Source of the DNA: Aedes albopictus
Lineage: Eukaryota > Arthropoda > Insecta > Diptera > Culicidae
Direction: 5' to 3'
DNA: 64,000 nt
Assembly: GCF_035046485.1 (NCBI RefSeq)
Contig: NC_085137.1
Coordinates: 318,538,739-318,602,738 of the forward strand
Part shown: one piece after another, positions 29,145-38,486 of the stretch
Position numbering within the stretch: the stretch's first letter is position 1
Layout: each line of letters starts with the position of its first letter
Program-made: the position numbers and the translations under genes
The notes under the pieces: model-generated
What the model saw: the letters and a program-made list of their open reading frames with translations, nothing else
What the model was told of the DNA's origin: nothing
Databases searched by the model: none

Positions 29145-32100
29145 AAAGAATAACGGCCTTGCTCAGTCGTCCATAATAACGACCTAATCAAGCTGAGAAA
29201 ATATTCTCACCTATCATCTTCCCTCCGCAACCAAGCGTAGAAACAGAGAAAACCCACGAGTCGACTGAGCAAACTCACCTACACCTTACGACGCCAACTG
29301 CAAATCCAGAATACGAGCTAAACAACACAACGACAACAGGGGCCATGGACAGTCGGGGCCCCGATAGTGCGGACGATACACCCCTACCGGAACTAGCGGA
29401 TAACCCCCGGCATCCTAGCGGAACTGTTGTCTCCGGGACGCACAAGGGTCATAGTACCTATTCCCCGGATTTCCCAACATACTGTCCGGGCAGCCAGGGC
29501 CCCGCCAGTGCGGAAGTCTTGGTCGTACCGGAACTGGCGGACAACCTCTGGCACTCGGTCAGGATTGGAAGAGGGACGCAAAAGGGATTCACATCCTATT
29601 CCCCTATGGACATCGAGGGAGACAAGCAACCGAGTACCACAAACCTTGCCCCTGCCACCAGAAAGAGGATGAAGATCGGGACGCCCAATTCCCCGAAGGA
29701 CGACGAGGGAGCCAAGAATCAGCCTAGACGAAATCCGAGAAGATCCTGCCGCTTTCCCGTACCGAACAGCATATGTGATACTCCGGAAACCCGGAATCAA
29801 AGCCCGGGAATGGCAACGATCCGAAACACAAATCCCAGTTCGGCCAGGAATACAACTGTTGATGACCCCGCTACAGAGAGCCAATTCTTCGCACCCCTTG
29901 GTCCTGAGATGACGAATGCGCAGCTTTACGATACCTTGCACCGCTCTCGCTATGGCACTCAGGCCGTAATACTGCCTGGATGTTCCAATTACCAGTCCTA
30001 CGAAAACTTCCAAACCCCAAGACCACCGTATTCACCATCTCAACCGGCGCTGATACCTATTACAGGGACTGTCTCTGGCCGGTCATCCCCCTCGCTGCAG
30101 GCCATCAATGGCCGTACTTTTGCCATACAGTGGAATATGAACGGCTTCTTTCACAACCTCCCAGGGCTTGAGATGCTTGTCCGCGACCAGCAGCCAACAG
30201 TTCTTGCCTTGCAAGAAATCCACCGGGTAACGCCGGACGCAATGAGTAGAACACTTGCAAATCGTTTCAGATGGTACACCAAAGGCGGCTCTAATGTGTA
30301 TCGTTCAGTAGCTCTGGGAATAGCTACAGAAATACCAGCCGACGAGATCATTCTTGACACCGACATGCCTATTGTAGCAATACGCCTGTCATGGCCTTTC
30401 CCTTTATCAATCGTATCCTTCTATCTTCCGAACGGTAAATTGCCGAATTTCAAAAGGCGAATGGAACAAATTATTCAAGCAATCCCAGAACCGATGATGT
30501 TAATGGGGGACGCTAATGGGCACCACCAAGCTTGGGGTGGTCGTCAGAACTGCCCTCGTGGTTCAAATATCTTGAACGTTGCTAATAGGCATCAGCTAGT
30601 TCTTCTCAATGATGGATCTCCAACCTTTAAACGTGGAAACACCGAGTCTGCTATAGACATTTCATTAGTCTCGTCGCGCCACGCCAACAGATTCTTCTGG
30701 ACTGTCGATCAAGATATGCATGGAAGTGATCACTATCCAGTTCTACTATCTCTCACTGGGCACATCGTACCTGAAACGTCTAGGCGCCCCAGGTGGAAAT
30801 ACAGTGAAGCGGATTGGGAAAGTTTTCAAACAGCTGTAGAGAGTAAACACTATGCAACGGCGCCGTCAAACGCAATGGAATTCGTCGACATAATCAGTAG
30901 CGCTGCTAAAGACACGATACCTAAAACCAGTTCCAAACCTGGACGACGAGCCTTATACTGGTGGTCGGATGTAACTAAAATAGCGATCAAGGCTCGGCGA
31001 AAAGCTCTAAGAGCTTTCAAGAGGCTCCCCGATGATCACCCGGGAAAAAGTGAAGCAAACAGCCGGTACAACGAAGCCCGCAACAGCTGTCGCCAAGTAA
31101 TACGAGAGGCTAAGGAAAAATCATGGGCTGCTTTCCTGGACGGCATCAACGACAGCCAATCCGCGACCGAAATTTGGGGTAGATTCAACAGCCTACAGGG
31201 TAAAAGGCGAACCAAGGGGTTCGCCCTGAAAGTCAACGACACTGTTACTAGAGATCCGACAATCATCGCAGATGCACTGGCGGATCATTTTAAGGATGTT
31301 TCGTCCATACAGCGCTATAATAAAACATTCCTCGATCGACACCCGTCTGCAGCAACAGCAATCGAACAATTTTTTGTCCCACCGGATCGGGGACAGAGTT
31401 TCAACAATCCTTTCTCCATGAGAGAATTAGTTTTTGCCCTCCAGAAGGCCAGAGGAAAATCTGCTGGTCCTGATGATATTGGATACGAAATGCTGAAAAA
31501 CCTATCCACATGCGGTAAGCGGTATCTACTTGAAAACATCAATCAGGAATGGACCAACGGAACCTTACCAGAACAATGGAAACATGGATTGGTAGTTCCG
31601 ATTCCGAAAGGCACCGGACCGACCAATACGGTAAATAACTTCCGGCCTATCACTTTAACCAGCTGTGTAGCGAAAGTGATGGAACGAATGGCAAACCGAC
31701 GACTGGTTGAATTCCTCGAAACAAACAGAAAACTTGACCCCCGTCAGCACGCATTTCGGCCTGGATTCGGAACCGGAACATACCTGGCCTCCTTAGGTCA
31801 GATTCTGGACGATGCAATGAGACGCGGTGAACACGTTGAATTAGCATCTCTGGACTTGGCCAAAGCCTACAACAGGGCCTGGATGCCTGGAGTTCTCCAT
31901 CAGTTGGCTGGCTGGGGCATTACTGGGAATATGCTGAAATTTCTGCAGAATTACTTGTCACACCGCACTTTTCAGGTTGCAGTCGGTAATCATCGATCAA
32001 AAACTGTCTGTGAAGAAACCGGAGTCCCACAGGGCTCGGTCATTGCTGTTACCCTGTTTCTTGTTGCTATGAATGGCGTTTTCGTCGGATTACCTGCGGG

Positions 32101-32427
32101 CGTTTTCATCCTGGTGTACGCCGACGACATCCTGCTGTTGGTGATGGGTAAGCACCCTAAGATGATTCGCAGGAAGCTACAAGCAGCTGTATCTGCCGTC
32201 GGTAGGTGGGCAGCTCGAAACGGTTTTGATATAGCAGCAGAAAAGTGTGCCAGGCTGCACATCTGTGGAAGTAACCACAAACCACCGAAGCAACCAGTGG
32301 TCATCAACGGGACTCCAATACCAATGCGGATGGCTTTCAAAATATTAGGAGTGACGCTCGATCGTAGACTAAATTTCCAGAAACACTTCAAAAACACCAA
32401 AGACAATTGTAAGAATAGGTTGAATCT

Positions 32428-32573
32428 TTTAGACTATCGGGCTTTCGTAGGCGATAAGGAAAAACTACGTCTGAACAGTAGAACGACTTGTTTAATAATG
32501 ATAACAGTAACTAAGCGTAACTAAGACATCTAATGAATAGCAAAGTCAACAGTTCCTTTGATTAGCTTCAACA
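32428..32573 (-). repeat. 3' LTR of copia element
   Basis: 146 bp. On the coding strand it begins TGTTGAAGCTAATC and ends in GATAGTCTAAA. The TG start is canonical; the terminal AAA in place of CA is unusual but is present in both LTRs. Confidence 0.92.
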
Positions 32574-32582
32574 CCCCCTCTT
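32574..32582 (-). promoter_or_regulatory. Copia polypurine tract
   Basis: On the coding strand AAGAGGGGG lies immediately before the 3' LTR, the position where plus-strand DNA synthesis is primed. Confidence 0.75.
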
Positions 32583-32604
32583 GTTGACGTGCTTGAAGAC
32601 TCTT

Positions 32605-35600
32605 CTACAGCAAACCAATCCTTCTGCGAAAATCCTCGAATGTTTTAATAGTCAATGATTTTGTTAAAATGTCTGCTTCTTGATCACAGGTTGGAACATA
32701 GTGAATCTTGATTTTTCCTTGTCCTACCGCATCACGAATAAAATGATGTTTCACATCTATATGCTTGACACGTTTTGTTTCTTCTGTTTTTGACATAGCT
32801 ATAGCACCTTGGTCCTCCGAAACTTGAATTGGAAATACATTCTTCAATGGCATTAGATCATTTAACAATCCACCCAGCCATATTGCTTCACTTGTACAAG
32901 AACTCATTGCTACATATTCCGCTTCTGTAGACGACATTGCAACGGTTTGTTGCTTCTTCGATGACCATATTACGGTATTCCCATAAACTTTCATTAGGTA
33001 TCCGGATACGCACTTTCTATCTATCTCATCACTCGCATAATCGGCATCAGCAAATGCATGAACAGCAGGCAATAGACGATTTTTCTGGTACGTCAATTTC
33101 ATAGTTTTTGTTCCCTGCAGATACCTTAGAACCCGCTTTGCTTGCTGCCAGTGCTGCTCACCAGCCGCATCTTGAAAACGGGCCAAATATCCAACAATGT
33201 AACACAAATCAGGTCTTGTTCCCATCATTATGTACATCAAACCTCCGATCAGCTCTCGATAGGGATTCTTGCATTCGCCACTAAATTTCTCCAAATGAAG
33301 GTTAGGTTCAGCTGGGGTCTTGACAGGGTTGCATTGTTCCATTCCAAAATTGAGTAATAGCTTATCGATTTGTCCGGTTTGGGAAAGTGTCATCAGACCT
33401 TCTTCCATCTTACGTTCCACTTTGATTCCGAGGAAATGGTGTACCTCGCCCATATCAGCCATTTCAAATTCTTTCTTCAATTTTTCTTGAATATTTCTCA
33501 CTACTCTTGCATCTTTTCCAGCGATTAATAGATCATCGACGTAGATTACAAGGTACACGGAATTCTCCTTTTCTTCCTTCACATATAGGCAGTAATCGTG
33601 ACGGGAACGTTGAAAACCAAGACTGACCAAAAATTCATTAAACCGTTTGTTCCAGCATCTTGAAGATTGTTTGAGGCCATACAAGGAACGCTTCAAAAGA
33701 CACACTTCTCCATTTCCAGTTGGCAGCCCTTCTGGCATGGTCATGTACACCTTTTCCTGCAACTGGCCATTAAGGAAGGCCGTCCTGACATCCATTTGAA
33801 ACACCAGCAAATCCTCCGTATTAGCTATCGCCAGTAATGTCCTAATAGTTGCCAATTTTGCCACTGGAGCGAAAGTTTCCTCGTAATCCACGTGTTTACG
33901 CTGCAGAAAACCTTTTGCCACTAGCCTCGCTTTGTACCTCACAGGATTTCCATCAGCATCCGTCTTGATGGTAAAAACCCACTTGCATGGCACCAACCGC
34001 ACTGCCTCTGGTCGTTTAACGAATTCCCATGTTTGGTTTTTGATAAGAGATCTCAGTTCGTCATCCACAGCCTTTTGCCAATCTGTTTGATTAGGGTGCC
34101 CTTCTATATCCGAGTATTTTGATGGAATCTGTGAATCGTTGACTGCGACAGAAAATGCTCGATAGGAAGAAACAAAATCATGTAACCAACCTGGTCTCCT
34201 GCACTCCCGGCCACTAGACCTCGGAACATTCTCCTCTTGAGAGTTCCCATTTGATTGTGGCGGGAGTGCGACTTGTTCTTCTTCCTCGGTGGCTGAAGTG
34301 TAGTCCTCATCTGCACATTCTCCATCTACTTGTTCTGGTTGTTCGCAATTCACCACACTAGCTTCAATGTCTGCTACAGAATCAGTTGACGGCGCCTTCG
34401 CTTGCATTCTTGGAATTTCAGCAGAAACGGTGATCCCAGGCGGCTGCATCTTATCTTCTTTGTAAGGAAATACCAGTTCATTAAACTTCACATCTCGTGC
34501 AACAAACATTCTGCGCTTCTCACGATCCCATAATCGATATCCGTTTGGAGAGTATCCCAACATCATGCATCGCTGTCCAGTTGGATCCAGTTTTCCACGT
34601 TTGGGCTTTGGAATCCAGGAAAATCCCAGGCAACCGAAAATGCGTAACTTGCCAACATCAGGTTTCTCTTCATTCCAGAATTCTGCAGGTGTGGCTGAAC
34701 CTGACAATGCTTCACAAGGACTTCTATTTGTAACATATACGGAATTCAAAATTGCTTCACCCCATAACATCTTTGGAGCACCAGAAGAAACTAACATTGC
34801 TCTCATTTTTTCTACTATAGTTCGATTGAACCTTTCGGCTACCCCATTTTGTTGAGGTGTATATCCAACCGTAGATTCTACTTGAATTCCTTTGCTTTCA
34901 TAGAAAGCTAACTGCTCGTTCGAAAAGTATTCACGGCCCAAATCACATCTTAAATGCTCAATTTTCTTTCCAAATTTAGCTGTGACCATAGCTTCATACA
35001 CTTTGAAATATTGGAAAACTTCATCTTTGTTGCGCATCAGAAATACAACAGCATAATGGGAAAAATCATCAATAAAGCTTACAAAATAATGTTTTCCGTC
35101 GTACGTGGGGGGTGAAATTTTTCCGCATACATCCGTGTGAACTCTTTCCAATACTCGTTTTGTCGCTGGCCTGGAACCATTGAACGGCAGCCTCACCAAC
35201 TTGCTTTCAGCACAGGGTTCGCAGAAAATTTTCTCGCATTTCTTCAACGTGTCCAATCCTAGAACCATCTCCGATTGCTTCAATTTTTCCAGATTTTTTA
35301 ATCCAAGATGTCCGTACCTTTGGTGCCACAGCATAGTTTCAGCCTCAGCATCATTTTTCGTCACCAGAGCAGCATCCTTCCTTTCATTCCACATACGCAA
35401 GTAGTACAAATTTCCTCGAACTTCAGCTTCTCCCACTATTCGGGTGCCTTGCAGTATTACCGCTCTCTCTGCTTGAAAATCCACCTTTATTCCAACCTTC
35501 ACGAGTTTCCTCAGAGATAGCAGGTTAAACTTGAGATTTGGGACATAAACCACTTCTCCTACTCTGAATGCCACAGCCTTCCCATTGACTACTGATCTTG

Positions 35601-36630
35601 CTGATACGGTTCCTCCTTTGGTTGCCCACATACTTTCTCCATCTTTAGCACACTCTATCTTCACAGGTTCCGGTAACTCTTCAAGCACCTCGAATAAATC
35701 TTCATCATTGACCATGTGCCGACTAGCACCACTATCTATTATCCATTCCAGTACATTTTCTCCCAAGTTTGTCCTGTCAGAGCTTCTCATCATCAACGCA
35801 ACTTCCCGATCTATTGGTACTTCAGCAACATGTGCTCTGCCAGTCCTTTCCGAAACCTTCGGGCATTCGAACCGCCTGTGTCCAAATTCACCACAACTAA
35901 AGCATTTTCCGGAAAAAACTGATTTCATCCTGCCTCTGAACGCTCCCGATCTTGCTTCATTATTTGAGCTCATAAAACCTTCGTCTCGTCCATTTCGTCC
36001 TGATCGTGCAGCTAGAACGGCTTCGCCGTTTACTGTTCCACAAGAATCATCTCGTCCTGCTCTCTTCTGCTCCTCGGCCAGCAATCTTGCTTTAACGATA
36101 TCGATCTTGAGTTCTTCGTCTTTCAAATTCTCCAAAGCGGTTGTTACAGTATCGTACGATGATGGTAGCGTCATGAACAGCTGACTAATAACATCCTTGT
36201 CACACATTTTGGATCCAGCATTCTTCAATTGGCGAACTAATTCATCGAACTTGCAGAAATGTTCCTTCAATGATCCTCCTTCCGGCATTTTGAGATTGTG
36301 CAGACAGCGGCGAATATAATTCAAAGCAGCAAATCCAGTTTTTCCAAACGTCCTCTTCAAGCTATTCCACATTTCTTTGGCTGATTCCATATCTCGTACG
36401 TGTTCCAAATGACTATCCGCAATGTAAGATACGATCAACGCCTTAGCTTTTTCATTACGTTCTTCATAACTTGATTTCACGTCAGCCGTAGCTTCGTCCG
36501 CTGGTGGATCATCAACGATTGCCTTCTTTACTCCATGCGCTGCCAGTTGCGTTTCGACTCGGAACAGCCAAGTATCGAAACCTTCTCCAGAAAATTGCGT
36601 AATTCCTGCCTTCTGTGCCGTAGACGCCAT
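32605..36630 (-). CDS. Copia gag-pol polyprotein
   Basis: 1,341 codons in one frame, the usual copia size and layout. Gag: MASTAQKAG start, UBN2-type capsid region with DSHLEHVRDMESAKEMW, zinc knuckle CFSCGEFGHRRFEC (about residues 241-254). Protease: DSGASRHMVND (about 299). GAG-pre-integrase LWHQRYGHLGLKNL (about 435). Integrase: HTDVCGKI, then LRCDLGREYFS, then PQQNGVAERFNRT; the middle motif departs from the common DNGGEY but keeps the Asp. RT: QMDVRTAFLNG, YGLKQSSRCW and the catalytic YVDDLL (about 1030). RNase H: FADADYASDEIDRKC and MSSTEAEYVAMS. All catalytic positions that I can place are present. It begins 60 bp after the 5' LTR, and the stop is 31 bp before the 3' LTR. Likely competent. 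Confidence 0.93.
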   Translation of the reverse strand: MASTAQKAGITQFSGEGFDTWLFRVETQLAAHGVKKAIVDDPPADEATADVKSSYEERNEKAKALIVSYIADSHLEHVRDMESAKEMWNSLKRTFGKTGFAALNYIRRCLHNLKMPEGGSLKEHFCKFDELVRQLKNAGSKMCDKDVISQLFMTLPSSYDTVTTALENLKDEELKIDIVKARLLAEEQKRAGRDDSCGTVNGEAVLAARSGRNGRDEGFMSSNNEARSGAFRGRMKSVFSGKCFSCGEFGHRRFECPKVSERTGRAHVAEVPIDREVALMMRSSDRTNLGENVLEWIIDSGASRHMVNDEDLFEVLEELPEPVKIECAKDGESMWATKGGTVSARSVVNGKAVAFRVGEVVYVPNLKFNLLSLRKLVKVGIKVDFQAERAVILQGTRIVGEAEVRGNLYYLRMWNERKDAALVTKNDAEAETMLWHQRYGHLGLKNLEKLKQSEMVLGLDTLKKCEKIFCEPCAESKLVRLPFNGSRPATKRVLERVHTDVCGKISPPTYDGKHYFVSFIDDFSHYAVVFLMRNKDEVFQYFKVYEAMVTAKFGKKIEHLRCDLGREYFSNEQLAFYESKGIQVESTVGYTPQQNGVAERFNRTIVEKMRAMLVSSGAPKMLWGEAILNSVYVTNRSPCEALSGSATPAEFWNEEKPDVGKLRIFGCLGFSWIPKPKRGKLDPTGQRCMMLGYSPNGYRLWDREKRRMFVARDVKFNELVFPYKEDKMQPPGITVSAEIPRMQAKAPSTDSVADIEASVVNCEQPEQVDGECADEDYTSATEEEEQVALPPQSNGNSQEENVPRSSGRECRRPGWLHDFVSSYRAFSVAVNDSQIPSKYSDIEGHPNQTDWQKAVDDELRSLIKNQTWEFVKRPEAVRLVPCKWVFTIKTDADGNPVRYKARLVAKGFLQRKHVDYEETFAPVAKLATIRTLLAIANTEDLLVFQMDVRTAFLNGQLQEKVYMTMPEGLPTGNGEVCLLKRSLYGLKQSSRCWNKRFNEFLVSLGFQRSRHDYCLYVKEEKENSVYLVIYVDDLLIAGKDARVVRNIQEKLKKEFEMADMGEVHHFLGIKVERKMEEGLMTLSQTGQIDKLLLNFGMEQCNPVKTPAEPNLHLEKFSGECKNPYRELIGGLMYIMMGTRPDLCYIVGYLARFQDAAGEQHWQQAKRVLRYLQGTKTMKLTYQKNRLLPAVHAFADADYASDEIDRKCVSGYLMKVYGNTVIWSSKKQQTVAMSSTEAEYVAMSSCTSEAIWLGGLLNDLMPLKNVFPIQVSEDQGAIAMSKTEETKRVKHIDVKHHFIRDAVGQGKIKIHYVPTCDQEADILTKSLTIKTFEDFRRRIGLL

Positions 36631-36675
36631 CCGATAAACTTCTCATCAACTCTTTCTTTTCGCAAAAACGTAGAA

Positions 36676-36689
36676 CCGGGCCCACAACC
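36676..36689 (-). promoter_or_regulatory. Copia primer-binding site (initiator tRNA-Met, internal)
   Basis: On the coding strand the bases directly after the 5' LTR read GGTTGTGGGCCCGG. Copia elements prime from a half-molecule of initiator tRNA-Met cut in the anticodon loop, whose site reads GGTTATGGGCCCAG. The similarity supports the same unusual priming here, with two differences. Confidence 0.7.
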
Positions 36690-36835
36690 TTTAGACTATC
36701 GGGCTTTCGTAGGCGATAAGGAAAAACTACGTCTGAACAGTAGAACGACTTGTTTAATAATGATAACAGTAACTAAGCGTAACTAAGACATCTAATGAAT
36801 AGCAAAGTCAACAGTTCCTTTGATTAGCTTCAACA
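36690..36835 (-). repeat. 5' LTR of copia element
   Basis: 146 bp, same sequence as the 3' LTR by eye. Must contain the promoter for the genomic RNA; no clear TATA box is evident in so short an LTR. Confidence 0.92.
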
Positions 36836-38149
36836 AATCTCATCAGAGCGATATCTAGCAGACGCACACGCAGCGACAGGACTACCAGATTCCGTGTAGC
36901 CGAGGCCATCATCGTAAGTAGAATCTTCTACGGCATTGAAGTCACTTGCCGTGCCTCAGATGAACTTCTCCGCACACTTGAACCGACGTTCAATAAGACC
37001 ATCAGAATAATCTCCGGTTTGTTGCCATCTACACCAGCTCCAGCAGCTTGCTCGGAAGCAGGCATCTTGCCTTTCGAGTTCAAACTAGTCCTCACCATTT
37101 GCAGCCGCGCGATCAGTTTCCTGGAGCGTACCAAAAATAGCAGGACCGTTGGCTTCCTTTCTAATCAAGCCAATCGTGTCCTGGAAACCCTGTGCAATTA
37201 CCGGCTCCCCCCGGTGGCTGCGCTCCACCGCATCGGGCCAAGAAGCTGGTTAGCGAAGAATCCCATCGTCGACAATTGCATAAAAATTAAATTTGGAAAA
37301 AATGCTAACCCCGGTCAAGTGCAGGCCCATTTCAAGGAGCGAATCAACAGGAAGTACTCCCTTGCGGATATAAGATTCACAGACGGATCTAAAAGAAATA
37401 ATATGGTGGGCGCTGGCATTTTTGGAAATGAGATCAGTGAATCTCACAAACTGCCGAACATATGTTCCGTCTTTTCGGCGGAAGCAGCAGCGATTTTCAG
37501 AGCGGTGTCTCTACCGAGCGCTGTCCCAATTCTGGTGGTTACCGATTCAGCGAGTGCGTTGCAGGCCATCGAATCTACAACAAATAGACACCCGTTTATA
37601 CAATGGATACAACGCGCACTGGAAGAAGGGAACAAAGATGTTTCCTTCATCTGGGTACCTGGTCATTGCGGCATACAGGGTAACGAAAAGGCGGACACAT
37701 TGGCAAACCTTGGCCGGCACAGTCGCCTGTTGACACCAAAATCACCAGCTGATGACGTACGACTATGGATCAAGAACATTGTCTGGGATTCCTGGTCCCA
37801 GCGCTGGCATCGAGACCGAATAAGTTTTGCTAGAAAAATTAAACCAACCGTTGAGCGATGGCCAGATCTAATATCCCGAAGAGAACAGGTAGTCCTCTCT
37901 CGGCTACGTACGGGCCATACCAGAGTTTCACACAATATGGGAGATACAAGGGGCGGATTCAGAACATCTTGCGATAGTTGTAACACCCATAACTCTGTTG
38001 AACACTTTGTGGCAAACTGCCCAACTCTGCAACACCTTCGAATCAAGTATAATATTACGTGTATCCAGGAAGCACTCGGCCACGACAAAGTTAGACAAAC
38101 CGTTCTACTAAGTTTTCTGAAAGATGCCAAGCTATACGACGCTATATAG

Positions 38150-38475
38150 CCGGAATCACAACGAACAAATCCCAAGAAGACCTCAGCAAGCACATGGACA
38201 AGATATGGACACCGGAATTCAAATGGAGTTTCTTCAAAATTTAGAAAATGATAATATGAATGGTTTTACCTTAAAAGAGCCCCATCTGGACTCTTAATTC
38301 ATTTGATCTGAGATCGTAAAAATAATGAATTGTAATTATATTATCGAATTGCCAGTCCCTTTCCCCCTGGTTTTTCAACCAGTTTCCCATCCCAAAAATA
38401 CCCACTGCTCTCACTATTATGAGATGAACCAGCCTAGGGCTGAAAATCTCAAAAATAAAGACAAAAAAAAAAAAA
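38150..38475 (+). other. 3' UTR of I-clade element with terminal hairpin
   Basis: About 325 bp. A hairpin at 38421-38450 (gagatgaacc...tgaaaatctc) is followed by AATAAAGAC and 14 or so A. The hairpin recurs at 17224-17256 and is a plausible recognition structure for the element's own RT. Confidence 0.7.
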
Positions 38476-38486
38476 AGTATTTCCCC

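Larger units (their letters stand above)
32428..36835 (-). mobile_element. Ty1/copia retrotransposon, complete
   Basis: 4,408 bp, bounded by two 146-bp LTRs that match throughout by eye and by a 5-bp target duplication AATCT (32423-32427, 36836-36840). It is transcribed right to left. The 5' LTR is at 36690-36835, the primer site at 36676-36689, one long gag-pol ORF at 32605-36630, a purine tract at 32574-32582, and the 3' LTR at 32428-32573. No damage is visible in the ORF. Matching LTRs mean the insertion is very young, and younger than the I element it interrupts. Very short LTRs are normal for copia elements. Confidence 0.93.
29345..38149 (+). pseudogene. ORF2 endonuclease-RT-RNase H of I-clade element, interrupted by copia
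   Basis: The two coding parts are 29345-32427 and 36841-38149. They join in frame across the AATCT duplication (4,392 nt, 1,463 codons plus stop). Order: an N-terminal extension of about 255 residues; the AP endonuclease (FAIQWNMNGFFHNLPGLE, LALQEIH, LMGDANGHHQAWGG, GSDHYPVLLSL); RT with KSAGPDDIGYEM, LASLDLAKAYNRAW, TGVPQGSVIAVTLF and the catalytic LVYADDILLL; RNase H with IRFTDGSK, SAEAAAI, VTDSASAL and WVPGHCGIQGNEKAD; and a C-terminal CDSCNTHNSVEHFVANC motif. RNase H together with this RT puts it in the I group rather than Jockey. In its present state the copia LTR supplies a stop at 32522-32524. Confidence 0.88.
27044..38475 (+). mobile_element. I-clade non-LTR retrotransposon, full length, split by copia
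   Basis: It runs from 27044 to a poly(A) ending at 38475, with an exact 11-bp target duplication AGTATTTCCCC (27033-27043 and 38476-38486). It inserted into the satellite. It has a 5' UTR of about 480 bp, gag ORF1 (27522-29144), a 200-bp gap, ORF2 with endonuclease, RT and RNase H (29345-38149, minus the copia insert), and a 3' UTR with a hairpin and AATAAAGAC before the A tail. Without copia it is about 7.0 kb. ORF1 is open and ORF2 is open once copia and one target copy are removed, so the I element was probably active recently. Confidence 0.9.

Noticed and set aside
27044..38475. Endogenous viral element (flavivirus, rhabdovirus) or piRNA-cluster viral insert
   Set aside because: No viral polymerase, nucleoprotein or glycoprotein motif was seen in any frame. 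All RT-bearing ORFs belong to non-LTR or copia retrotransposons.
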